This document shows, one piece after another, positions 43,011 through 52,776 of a stretch of 64,000 nt of DNA (position 1 is its first letter; each line of letters starts with the position of its first letter). Made by a program: the position numbers and the translations under genes. The stretch is from contig JAYNIR010000010.1 of the NCBI GenBank assembly GCA_038109305.1, forward strand, positions 45,217-109,216, given 5' to 3'. The notes below the pieces were generated by a model. It had not been told where the DNA came from. It did no database searches and was given only the letters and a program-made list of their open reading frames with translations. This DNA comes from UBA1479 sp038109305 (GTDB lineage Bacteria; Pseudomonadota; Alphaproteobacteria; Rhodospirillales; Casp-alpha2).

Positions 43011-45218
43011 ATGGCCATGCGAATGAACCGGGATGACGGGTTGATGGACGGGTCGCTGCTCAAGCCGCCCCGGCGTGACGCCGCGAGCGGCGGGGTCGAT
43101 TACCAGCTAACTAGCGCGTTTCAGCCAGCGGGCGACCAGCCCCAGGCCATCGCAGAGCTGACGAAGGGCCTGGAAGAAGGTGAAAAGGACCAGGTGCTTT
43201 TGGGCGTCACCGGGTCGGGTAAGACCTTCACCATGGCGCATGTCATTAAAAACCTGGGCCACCCGGCCCTGATCCTGGCGCCCAACAAGACGCTCGCGGC
43301 CCAGCTATACGGGGAAATGAAGGAATTTTTCCCGGAAAACGCCGTCGAATACTTCGTCAGCTATTACGATTATTACCAGCCCGAGGCCTATGTGCCCCGG
43401 ACCGACACCTATATCGAAAAAGACGCCTCCATCAACGAGCAGATCGACCGCATGCGCCATTCGGCGACGCGGGCGCTGTTGGAGCGGCGGGACGTGGTGA
43501 TCGTCGCCTCGGTTTCCTGCATCTACGGCATCGGCGCGGTCGAGACCTATTCCGAGATGATCGTCCGCCTGAAACCGGGCAGCCGGGTGGAGCGGCAAAA
43601 ACTGCTAAAGCAGTTGGTCGAGCTGCAATACCGCCGCAACGACGCCGCGTTCTTCCGGGGGACGTTCCGGGCGCGGGGCGATGTGGTCGAAATCTTCCCC
43701 TCGCACCTGGAGGACCGGGCCTGGCGGCTGTCGCTGTTCGGCGACGAGGTCGAGGACATCTGGGAGATCGATCCGTTAACGGGGGAAAAGGTTGCGACCC
43801 TGGAAGAGATCATCGTTTACCCCAATTCCCACTACGTGACCCCCCGCCCGACCCTGCTGCAGGCGATCCCGCAGATAAAAAAAGAGCTGAAGGAGCAGCT
43901 CGCCCGGTTTCACGCCGAAGGCAAGCTTCTGGAGGCTCAACGGCTGGAAGAACGCACCACCTTCGATGTGGAGATGCTGGAAACCACCGGACATTGTTCC
44001 GGTATCGAAAACTATTCCCGGTACCTGACCGGACGCGCCCCCGGGGAGCCGCCGCCGACGCTGTTTGAATACCTGCCGGAAAACGCGCTTTTGGTGGTCG
44101 ACGAAAGCCACGTTACCGTGCCGCAGATCGGCGGCATGTTCCGGGGTGATTACGCCCGCAAATCGACCCTTGCGGACTTTGGCTTTCGGCTTCCTTCGTG
44201 CGTCGACAACCGGCCCCTGAAGTTCGAGGAATGGGACCACATGCGCCCGCAGACGGTGTTCGTTTCGGCGACCCCGGGCCCGTGGGAGCTGGATCGTACC
44301 GGAGGCGTAATAACCGAGCAGGTGGTCCGCCCGACGGGGCTGATCGACCCCCTTTGCATCGTCCGTCCGGTGGAAAATCAGGTCGACGACCTGCTAATGG
44401 AGGTCAAAAAGGTCGCCCAGTTGGGGCAGCGGACCCTTGTGACCACCCTCACAAAACGCATGGCCGAGGATCTGACCGAGTACCTGCACGAGCAGGGGGT
44501 GCGGGTCCGCTACATGCATTCGGACATCGACACGCTGGAACGCATCGAAATCATCCGGGATTTGCGCCTGGGGGCATTCGACGTACTGGTCGGTATTAAC
44601 CTTTTGCGGGAGGGTTTGGACATCCCGGAGTGCGCGTTGGTCTGCATTCTGGACGCGGACAAGCCCGGGTACCTGCGGTCTAAGACGTCGCTGGTCCAGA
44701 CCATCGGCCGGGCCGCCCGAAACGTCGACGGACGGGTGATCTTGTATGCCGACAACACGACGGAGGCGTTGGACTACGCCCTTGAGGAAACCAACCGTCG
44801 GCGCGAGAAGCAGCAGGAATACAACATCGCCAACGGCATCACGCCGGAAAGCGTTAAGAAGGGCCTGTCGAAGGCTTTGGAGAGCGTTTACGAGGGCGAT
44901 TACGTCACCGTCGACACGGGCGAGACCGGAGAAGCTGAACTGGTCGGCCACAACCTGCAGGCCGTGATCCAAGACCTGAACGACAAGATGAAGGCCGCCG
45001 CCGGCAACCTGGAATTCGAGGAAGCGGCCCGCCTCCGCGACGAAATCCGGCGGCTGGAAGCGGTCAACTTGGGCCTGGCCGCCCCCGGCACGGCGCCCTC
45101 GAAGCTCGTCAGCCGCAAGCCCGGCGCGGAACGGCGGGGACCCGGCGGGCCGGCGTGGAAGCCCAAGGGCAAGGGGGCCCGCAAAGCGGCAAACCGCGCG
45201 CCGAAGCGCAATCGGTGA
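43011..45218 (+). CDS. uvrB: excinuclease ABC subunit B
   Basis: A 735-residue DNA-damage recognition helicase of nucleotide excision repair. Walker A LGVTGSGKTFTMAH, the beta-hairpin region YYDYYQPEAYVPRTDTYIEKD, helicase motifs (VVDESHVT, VGINLLREGLDIPE, QTIGRAARN) and the C-terminal UVR motif (LEFEEAARLRDEIRRLEA) are all present. The C-terminus adds a basic tail (KPKGKGARKAANRAPKRNR). No LexA-type box (GAAC-N7-GAAC) is seen upstream. The start could be 43011 or 43023; there is no strong ribosome site. Confidence 0.95.
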   Translation: MAMRMNRDDGLMDGSLLKPPRRDAASGGVDYQLTSAFQPAGDQPQAIAELTKGLEEGEKDQVLLGVTGSGKTFTMAHVIKNLGHPALILAPNKTLAAQLYGEMKEFFPENAVEYFVSYYDYYQPEAYVPRTDTYIEKDASINEQIDRMRHSATRALLERRDVVIVASVSCIYGIGAVETYSEMIVRLKPGSRVERQKLLKQLVELQYRRNDAAFFRGTFRARGDVVEIFPSHLEDRAWRLSLFGDEVEDIWEIDPLTGEKVATLEEIIVYPNSHYVTPRPTLLQAIPQIKKELKEQLARFHAEGKLLEAQRLEERTTFDVEMLETTGHCSGIENYSRYLTGRAPGEPPPTLFEYLPENALLVVDESHVTVPQIGGMFRGDYARKSTLADFGFRLPSCVDNRPLKFEEWDHMRPQTVFVSATPGPWELDRTGGVITEQVVRPTGLIDPLCIVRPVENQVDDLLMEVKKVAQLGQRTLVTTLTKRMAEDLTEYLHEQGVRVRYMHSDIDTLERIEIIRDLRLGAFDVLVGINLLREGLDIPECALVCILDADKPGYLRSKTSLVQTIGRAARNVDGRVILYADNTTEALDYALEETNRRREKQQEYNIANGITPESVKKGLSKALESVYEGDYVTVDTGETGEAELVGHNLQAVIQDLNDKMKAAAGNLEFEEAARLRDEIRRLEAVNLGLAAPGTAPSKLVSRKPGAERRGPGGPAWKPKGKGARKAANRAPKRNR

Positions 45219-45234
45219 TTGGTTATTTTTGGCG

Positions 45235-45540
45235 ATGGCGGACTTTCTGACACCAGTGAAATTCCCCAGGCCCGTCGATCAGGCCGCCGTCGCCGCCAAT
45301 TGGGCCGGACGCGGCTACGACTGCCGCCCGTTTACCGACCCGCCGGGCCAGCGGTGGGAGGATTTCGTCCACGATTGCAATGAACTGGTGACCGCCGTTG
45401 ACGGAAAGCTTGAAATGGAGATTGAGGGCCAGCGGATGGAAATGGGCTCCGGCGACGAGGTTTTCATCCCGGCCAAGGCGGTCCATAGCGTCCGCAACAT
45501 CCACGGCGGCACGACGCGGTGGTTGTTTGGGTATGACTGA
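45235..45540 (+). CDS. small cupin-domain protein
   Basis: A 101-residue single-domain cupin. The beta barrel is recognised from the DCNELVTAVDGKLEMEIEGQRMEMGSGDEVFIPAKAVHSVRN stretch; the usual metal His pair is partly replaced (HDCNE, PAKAVHS), so metal binding is uncertain. No enzymatic role can be given. ATG 45235 is 17 bases after the uvrB stop, so it may be cotranscribed with uvrB. Confidence 0.75.
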   Translation: MADFLTPVKFPRPVDQAAVAANWAGRGYDCRPFTDPPGQRWEDFVHDCNELVTAVDGKLEMEIEGQRMEMGSGDEVFIPAKAVHSVRNIHGGTTRWLFGYD

Positions 45541-45577
45541 ATTATTTACCCGGGCGAAATTCGGCCGGTACCTGTCC

Positions 45578-45979
45578 TCAAGCGATGGCGGTTGCCATCC
45601 GTGACACAAACACCTGAATGTCTTTCTCGCCATAACCCAACAAGCGACCAATTTCGGCCTCGAGTTCGGGTGTCGTCTTGACGTTTTCGACGAAAAACCC
45701 GCGTTGAATTTCGATAATCCGCCTGAGTTTCAACTCCTCGCCAGGCAAAGCAAAGAGATATATCCGCAGCTTTCTCCCGTTCCCACTGGGCGAAGCAACC
45801 GTGATTTCTACCTTGATAAACAAGCCGTCAGAAACACAGGGCGCAAATACGGCTTCCGGGCTTTCCAGGTCGTCCGGCCAGTCATCATTAAACATTGCAA
45901 GCGGTTTTCTGCCCGAGAGCATCAATTCCAACTCGCGGCCTTCGTGGGGACCGATACCGGGCGGAAGGTCATCAACCAT
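45578..45979 (-). CDS. small protein of unknown function
   Basis: A 133-residue soluble protein with no signal peptide or membrane segment, and no family I recognise. It has an alpha/beta pattern with HEGRELELMLSGRKPLAMF at the start, a central beta region (LRIYLFALPGEELKLRRIIEIQR) and a helical tail. It converges with the cupin gene and lies downstream of sixA on the same strand. Confidence 0.6.
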   Translation of the reverse strand: MVDDLPPGIGPHEGRELELMLSGRKPLAMFNDDWPDDLESPEAVFAPCVSDGLFIKVEITVASPSGNGRKLRIYLFALPGEELKLRRIIEIQRGFFVENVKTTPELEAEIGRLLGYGEKDIQVFVSRMATAIA

Positions 45980-46041
45980 GTTGGAAGTCTACCCGCCGAA
46001 GGCCGAACGCTCCGCAAAAGATTAGATGCGGGGAAGGCAGC

Positions 46042-46524
46042 TCAGCCGCCGAGCAACACCGGCGAAACGTGCCACAACAGCGACCAATGGCCGCCGTGTT
46101 CGGTGATGATCGGGTCGCGTTCCAGGCACGCGACGGCGCCCGGATCAAAGGCGATAACGCCCGCGTCGGCGTCGCCGCAGAGGAAATAGGAGGCGATGCG
46201 GCTCATGAACGGGTCGTGGCCGCAGACCGTGGTGTCATCGGGCCACTGATTGGCCGCCGAAACCAGGGTATCCAGGCGGGAGTTGGGCTTGATGTCCTTC
46301 ATTTCCTCGACGATCATGCCGGGACCGACGACCTTGGAGAGCGCCATCGCCGTCTGCTGCGCGCGGAGGATTTCCGAATGGATGACCCGCGAAACGCGCA
46401 CCCCGGCGCGGCCCAGGAACGACGCCATGCGGTCGATATCCTTCTGTCCCTGAGGCGAAAGCGGCCGATTGGCGTTTTCCTCTTTGGTCAGGGCCATGCC
46501 GTGGCGGACGAGATACAGGCGCAT
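46042..46524 (-). CDS. sixA: SixA-type phosphohistidine phosphatase
   Basis: A 160-residue histidine phosphatase. The catalytic YLVRHGMA motif is at the N-terminus (RHG), with the second conserved residues in the HSEILRAQQTA region and a histidine in VCGHDPF. SixA removes phosphate from histidine-phosphorelay proteins, and in E. coli from the PTS protein NPr. A terminator shared with the atp operon lies upstream at 46584-46610. Confidence 0.85.
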   Translation of the reverse strand: MRLYLVRHGMALTKEENANRPLSPQGQKDIDRMASFLGRAGVRVSRVIHSEILRAQQTAMALSKVVGPGMIVEEMKDIKPNSRLDTLVSAANQWPDDTTVCGHDPFMSRIASYFLCGDADAGVIAFDPGAVACLERDPIITEHGGHWSLLWHVSPVLLGG

Positions 46525-46583
46525 GTGCGGGCTCCCCGATTTTTGTTCTTGGCCCCAGTTATATCAGGTGCGGGGAAAAATGG

Positions 46584-46610
46584 AAAAGGCGCTCCGGGGA
46601 GCGCCTTTTT
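46584..46610. terminator. bidirectional intrinsic terminator after atpC
   Basis: AAAAGGCGCTCC (46584-46595) and GGAGCGCCTTTT (46598-46609) form a perfect 12-base-pair stem. It gives a U tract on both strands. On the minus strand it follows atpC and probably ends the atp operon before sixA. Confidence 0.85.
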
Positions 46611-46694
46611 GCGTGAATTCAGGCTGTTGCCCGGCCGGTTATTGGGCAGCGGCACGTCTTTATTTGCCGCAAAGCCACGTCGGCGCGTTGCGTC

Positions 46695-47099
46695 TCAGGT
46701 TTTGCTCGCTTCGACCATGGCTTCGGCGACGGCGATTTCGGCTTCCGCCTGACCCTTCGCGCGGTCGTCAGCGGCCTCGGCCAGCGCCTTTTTGGCAGCG
46801 CCGAGCCGTTCGGTGGCCTGGGCCTTGTCCAGATCGGCGACCGGCACGGCGTCTTCCGCCAGCACGGTGCAGGTTTCCGGGTTCACCTCGACAAAGCCGC
46901 CGGCGACGAAAATCCGGTCCTTGACCTTGCCGCCCTGGTGCACGGCGATGACGCCGGGGCGCACCGTGCCGATCAGCAGCGAGTGGCCCGGCAGGATACC
47001 GAGGTCGCCCTCGCCGCCCGGCACGACGACCATTTCGACCGCTTCGGAAGCGACAAGCTTCTCGGGCGAAACGAGATCGAATTGGATCGTATCGGCCAT
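46695..47099 (-). CDS. atpC: F1F0-ATP synthase epsilon subunit
   Basis: A 134-residue stalk subunit that couples rotation and restrains ATP hydrolysis. The N-terminal beta sandwich is seen in QFDLVSPEKLVASEAVEMVVVPG and GDLGILPGHSLLIGTVRPG, and the C-terminal helical part in AQATERLGAAKKALAEAADD. It is the last gene of atpHAGDC, 30 bases after atpD. Confidence 0.95.
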   Translation of the reverse strand: MADTIQFDLVSPEKLVASEAVEMVVVPGGEGDLGILPGHSLLIGTVRPGVIAVHQGGKVKDRIFVAGGFVEVNPETCTVLAEDAVPVADLDKAQATERLGAAKKALAEAADDRAKGQAEAEIAVAEAMVEASKT

Positions 47100-47129
47100 G
47101 TGTGGCTCTCCTTACCTTCGCCGGTCCGC

Positions 47130-48554
47130 TTAGGCCGCTTCCGCCGCCAGGCGTTTGGCTTTTTCGACGGCTTCCTCGATGGTGCCGACCATGTAGAAGG
47201 ACGCTTCCGGCAGGTGGTCGTATTCGCCTTCTACGATGCCCTTGAAGCCCTTGATGGTGTCTTCGAGGGAAACCAGCACGCCCGGCGTGCCGGTGAAGAC
47301 TTCGGCGACGTGGAAAGGCTGGCTCAAGAAGCGCTGAATCTTCCGAGCGCGGGCGACGGTCAGTTTGTCTTCTTCCGACAGTTCGTCCATGCCCAGAATG
47401 GCGATGATGTCCTGCAGCGACTTATAGGTCTGCAGCGTCTGCTGTACGCTGGTCGCAACGCGGTAGTGTTCTTCGCCGATGACGCGGGGATCGAGGATCC
47501 GCGACGTGGAGTCGAGCGGGTCCACCGCCGGGTAGATGCCGAGTTCGGCGATCTGGCGGGAAAGAACCGTGGTCGCGTCCAAGTGGGCGAAGGACGTGGC
47601 CGGCGCCGGATCGGTCAAGTCGTCGGCCGGGACGTAAATGGCCTGCACCGAGGTAATCGAGCCCTTCTTGGTGGACGTGATGCGTTCCTGCAGGGCGCCC
47701 ATGTCGGTCGCAAGCGTCGGCTGATAGCCCACCGCCGACGGGATGCGGCCCAGCAGCGCCGACACTTCGGAGCCGGCCTGGGTGAAGCGGAAGATGTTGT
47801 CGATGAAGAGCAGCACGTCCTGCCCTTCTTCGTCGCGGAAGTATTCCGCCTGGGTCAGGCCGGTGAGCGCGACGCGGGCGCGGGCACCCGGGGGTTCGTT
47901 CATCTGGCCGTAGACCAGCGCCGCCTTGGAGTTGCCGCCCTTGAGGTCGATGACGCCGCCCTCGATCATTTCGTGATAGAGGTCGTTGCCTTCGCGGGTC
48001 CGTTCGCCGACGCCGGCAAACACGGAATACCCGCCGTGGCCCCTGGCGACGTTGTTGATCAGTTCCATGATCAGCACGGTCTTGCCCACGCCGGCGCCGC
48101 CGAACAGGCCGATCTTGCCGCCCTTGGCGTAGGGGCTGATCAGGTCGACGACCTTGATGCCGGTGGTCAGAATTTCCGTTTCCGTCGCCTGATCGGCAAA
48201 AGCCGGGGCCGACCGGTGGATCGGCGCCCGCATCTTGGCGTTGACCGGGCCGCGTTCGTCCACCGGCTCGCCGATGACGTTCATGATGCGGCCGAGCGTT
48301 TCCGGGCCAACGGGGACGGAGATACTGTCGCCCGTATCTTCGACCTCGGTGCCCCGCTGCAGGCCGTCCGTGGTGTCCATGGCGACGGTGCGGACCGTGT
48401 TTTCGCCCAGGTGCTGCGCCACTTCGAGAACCAGAAGCCGGTCGCCGATTTTCACATGAAGGGCGTTCAGAATGTTCGGCAGGTCGCCGTCGAACTGCAC
48501 GTCCACCACGGCGCCCAGAACCTGGGATACCTTACCAACGCTGTTTGTCGCCAT
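47130..48554 (-). CDS. atpD: F1F0-ATP synthase beta subunit
   Basis: A 474-residue catalytic subunit. The P-loop GGAGVGKTVLIMEL, GVGERTREGNDLYHEM with the catalytic glutamate, and the DELSEEDKLTV segment near the C-terminus are present. It has a 27-base gap to atpG. The long open frame on the opposite strand (46938-49547) is a codon-usage artefact of this gene and atpG. Confidence 0.97.
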   Translation of the reverse strand: MATNSVGKVSQVLGAVVDVQFDGDLPNILNALHVKIGDRLLVLEVAQHLGENTVRTVAMDTTDGLQRGTEVEDTGDSISVPVGPETLGRIMNVIGEPVDERGPVNAKMRAPIHRSAPAFADQATETEILTTGIKVVDLISPYAKGGKIGLFGGAGVGKTVLIMELINNVARGHGGYSVFAGVGERTREGNDLYHEMIEGGVIDLKGGNSKAALVYGQMNEPPGARARVALTGLTQAEYFRDEEGQDVLLFIDNIFRFTQAGSEVSALLGRIPSAVGYQPTLATDMGALQERITSTKKGSITSVQAIYVPADDLTDPAPATSFAHLDATTVLSRQIAELGIYPAVDPLDSTSRILDPRVIGEEHYRVATSVQQTLQTYKSLQDIIAILGMDELSEEDKLTVARARKIQRFLSQPFHVAEVFTGTPGVLVSLEDTIKGFKGIVEGEYDHLPEASFYMVGTIEEAVEKAKRLAAEAA

Positions 48555-48581
48555 TTTTCACTTACTCCCGTTAAACGGTCT

Positions 48582-49472
48582 TTAGAGCGCTTCCGCGCCC
48601 GAGATGATTTCGATGAGTTCCTTGGTGATGAAAGCCTGCCGCGTCCGGTTGTAGGTCAGCGTCAGGTTGTCGATCATGTCGCCAGCGTTGCGGGTCGCAC
48701 TGTCCATGGCGGTCATGCGGGCCCCGTGTTCGGAGGCGGCGCTCTCCAACAGCGCCTGGAATACCTGCACCGCCAGATTGCGCGGCAGCAGGCTGGCCAG
48801 AATTTCTTCTTCCTCCGGCTCGTAAATATAGATCGCCGACGGGCCGGACGGCTTTTCCGTTTCGCCGTCGGTTTCCGGCGGCTGGAAGGGAATCAACTGC
48901 TGTTTGGTGACAACCTGGGTCATCGCCGACAGGAACCGGTTGAAGACGACGGTGCAGACATCAAAGCCGCCGGCTTCGAACATTTCCGCGATCTTGTCGG
49001 CGACGCCGGCGGCTTCGTCATATTCGACGCCGCGCCGGCCGATACCTTCGAAGGTTTCAACGATGTCCGACGCGAAGTTGCGTTTCAGCAGGTCCCGCGC
49101 CTTTTTGCCGACGCAGAGGATCTTCACCGTTTTGCCGTCGGCCTTGAGCGAGCGGGCGGTGTTCCGCACCTCGCGGACGATGGAGCCGTTGAACCCGCCG
49201 CAAAGCCCGCGGTCGGCCGTGCAGGCAACCAGCAGATGCGTCTGGTCGCCGCCGGTGCCGGCCAGCATTTTCGGCGCACCCTGCGGATCGCCGATGGAAG
49301 CGCCGATGGACGCCACCATGCCTTCCATTCGGAGCGCATAAGGCCGGGCGGCCTCGGCGCCCTCCTGGGCGCGGCGCAGCTTGGCGGCGGCCACCATCTT
49401 CATGGCCGACGTGATCTTCTGCGTCGACTTGACGCTGTTAATCCGGATTTTCAGGTCTTTAAGAGACGGCAT
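48582..49472 (-). CDS. atpG: F1F0-ATP synthase gamma subunit
   Basis: A 296-residue central rotor shaft. The N-terminal helix KDLKIRINSVKSTQKITSAMKMVAAAKLRRAQ and the C-terminal EHGARMTAMDSATRNAGDMIDNLTLTYNRTRQAFITKELIEI match the family. It is complete; 52 bases separate it from atpA. Confidence 0.96.
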   Translation of the reverse strand: MPSLKDLKIRINSVKSTQKITSAMKMVAAAKLRRAQEGAEAARPYALRMEGMVASIGASIGDPQGAPKMLAGTGGDQTHLLVACTADRGLCGGFNGSIVREVRNTARSLKADGKTVKILCVGKKARDLLKRNFASDIVETFEGIGRRGVEYDEAAGVADKIAEMFEAGGFDVCTVVFNRFLSAMTQVVTKQQLIPFQPPETDGETEKPSGPSAIYIYEPEEEEILASLLPRNLAVQVFQALLESAASEHGARMTAMDSATRNAGDMIDNLTLTYNRTRQAFITKELIEIISGAEAL

Positions 49473-49524
49473 AAAGACGCGTTCCCTTGGGTCTGTTCAG
49501 GTTCAGCCCGATACCGGTTCGGGC

Positions 49525-51066
<1,542 letters not shown>

Positions 51067-51073
51067 ATCCCTT

Positions 51074-51625
51074 CTATCGCATGCTCAAACGAAGCTGTTG
51101 GAGTTTGGTTTTGATCGAACTGTCGATCATCCTGGAACCGACGCGGACCACCAGGCCGCCCAGGAGGCTCTCGTCCACCTTTGCGGCCACGGCGACCTTG
51201 GTTCCCATGGCTTTTTGCAGACCGTCTTCGACGGCCTTCAACTGTTTGTCGGTCAGTTTTTGGGCCGAGGTGACCTCGGCCGTCAATTCACCCCGGCGGG
51301 CGGCCAGAATGGCCTGAAACTGCTTAATCATCCCGGCCAGCGCGAACAAACGGCAGTTCTGCGCCACGGTGCCGATGAATTTTTTGGTCAGGCCCGCCAT
51401 GCCGGCTTGATCCATGATCGCGTCCATGGCCGCGACCTGATCGGCCCGCGCGATGACCGGCGATTTAATGAGGCGGGCGAGGTCGGCAGATGAGGTGATC
51501 ATCGCGCCCATGGCGGCCATGTCTGCGGCAACCTGGTCCAACGCCTTTTCGGCATCGGCCAATTCGTAAAGGGCGGTCGCATAGCGGCCTGCAAGGCCGG
51601 ACGCGCCGGAAATATCCGATGACAC
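51074..51625 (-). CDS. atpH: F1F0-ATP synthase delta subunit
   Basis: A 183-residue subunit that joins F1 to the stator. It shows the N-terminal helical domain (LAGRYATALYELADAEKALDQV) and the C-terminal GSRMIDSSIKTKLQQLRLSM. It starts the atpHAGDC operon. The F0 genes are elsewhere, as is usual in Alphaproteobacteria. Confidence 0.95.
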   Translation of the reverse strand: MSSDISGASGLAGRYATALYELADAEKALDQVAADMAAMGAMITSSADLARLIKSPVIARADQVAAMDAIMDQAGMAGLTKKFIGTVAQNCRLFALAGMIKQFQAILAARRGELTAEVTSAQKLTDKQLKAVEDGLQKAMGTKVAVAAKVDESLLGGLVVRVGSRMIDSSIKTKLQQLRLSMR

Positions 51626-51749
51626 CTGGGAACCCCTGTTTTTATCCGTTTTACGGGCAGTCTAACCGTTTGCCCGGCGGACGGTCCGAAGGCTGAAATT
51701 TGCCCGCAAACCGGCCTTCCCGGCGGCCTTCCGCGCGAAAGCGGAGCCA

Positions 51750-51778
51750 GTCCTACCACATGAATTTCGCACTTGCAA
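51750..51778 (-). promoter_or_regulatory. candidate atp operon promoter
   Basis: On the minus strand TTGCAA (51778-51773) and TAGGAC (51755-51750) are 17 bases apart, about 125 bases before atpH. The 275-base gap otherwise shows nothing coding. The -10 match is weak. Confidence 0.3.
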
Positions 51779-51900
51779 CCGGACTCGAATAGATGTTTTC
51801 GATTGCCTGATAGATCAGGGATTCTGCGGGTTTCAGTCGTTCTCAAGAGCCCCTGAAACAGACTTACAACAGGCCGGCCGGAATAAATCGGCGGAACGGA

Positions 51901-52776
51901 TCAGGGCGTGTATCGGCCAAACGGCGAAAGCTGCCGGGAATTACCCGGTTCGTCGCGAATCAGGCCGTTGATGACGGTCGCCGCCCGGCGGTCGAGCATG
52001 CCGCTTTCCGCATCGGGCTGATAAAGCGCATCCAGGTAAAGCAAGTCCACCGGCGGGATGCGCCAGGCATATTCCGGCCCGCGGGGCGCGAAATCTTTGA
52101 TCTGGTCCAGATGAGCGAAAAGCGACGACGGCGCCGCCTTGACCGGCATGGTCCGGAGCGTCAGCGCCATGTAGACATCGATGGCGAAGGCCTGAACCAG
52201 CGCGTTGGCGGAATTGAGCTCGCCGAGCCCACGCGCAAGGCGGAAAAACCCGAGAACCATGACGTTCCGTTCGGCGATGTCGGTGCCCAACCCGGATATA
52301 CAAACGGGGCGCTTTTTTTCGATCATCTAGCGGAACGCCGCCTGATCGGATGCGGCATTCCCGCCGAAAAACTGCGCCAGATTGGGGATGTTCAGCATGT
52401 CGCCGAGGTCCTTTAAATAGAAGAACAGAAACTGTGATGCCTGCGGCGCCGGCGACTGTTCGAAGGTGATGCCGAGCCGTCGGGCGTGATCGTCCATCAC
52501 CGCGCGGAAGGCGCCCAGGAACGGTTCCTTGATGCCGAACACGAAATAACGGACCGGCCCGGGCTCCCACTTCATTAACGGCTGCTTGCTGTCGCCGGCG
52601 ACCATTTCGGCGACATGCATGGTAAGCCCCTTGGCGTCGTATTGAAGATTTTCGGTGCGGATGGCGTCATTCGCCGCGCCTACCGGGCGGGGCAACGCCA
52701 CCAGGGCAGCCAGCATACCCGGTTTTACCGGCAGAGCCCAACGCCGATACCCGCCTGCCGGCATGATGCGGTCCAA
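51901..52776 (-). pseudogene. DUF2927-like exported protein, broken by an in-frame TAG
   Basis: Both halves are in one frame and are separated only by TAG at 52329-52327 (AAFR-stop-MIEKKRPVCISGLG), which in the intact gene was probably CAG. The N-terminal half has a hydrophobic signal region and KQPLMKWEPGPVRYFVFGIK with HARRLGITF; the C-terminal half holds CISGLGTDIAERNVMVLGFFR and ALYQPDAESGMLD. The pattern resembles the DUF2927 family of alphaproteobacterial periplasmic proteins, but I am only moderately sure. It begins immediately after the priA stop, so the two were probably cotranscribed. A total of about 290 residues is expected. Confidence 0.75.

Noticed and set aside
45578..45979. 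LexA-regulated DNA-repair unit around uvrB
   Set aside because: No GAAC-N7-GAAC or GTTC-N7-GTTC box was seen before uvrB, and the neighbouring genes are not repair genes.
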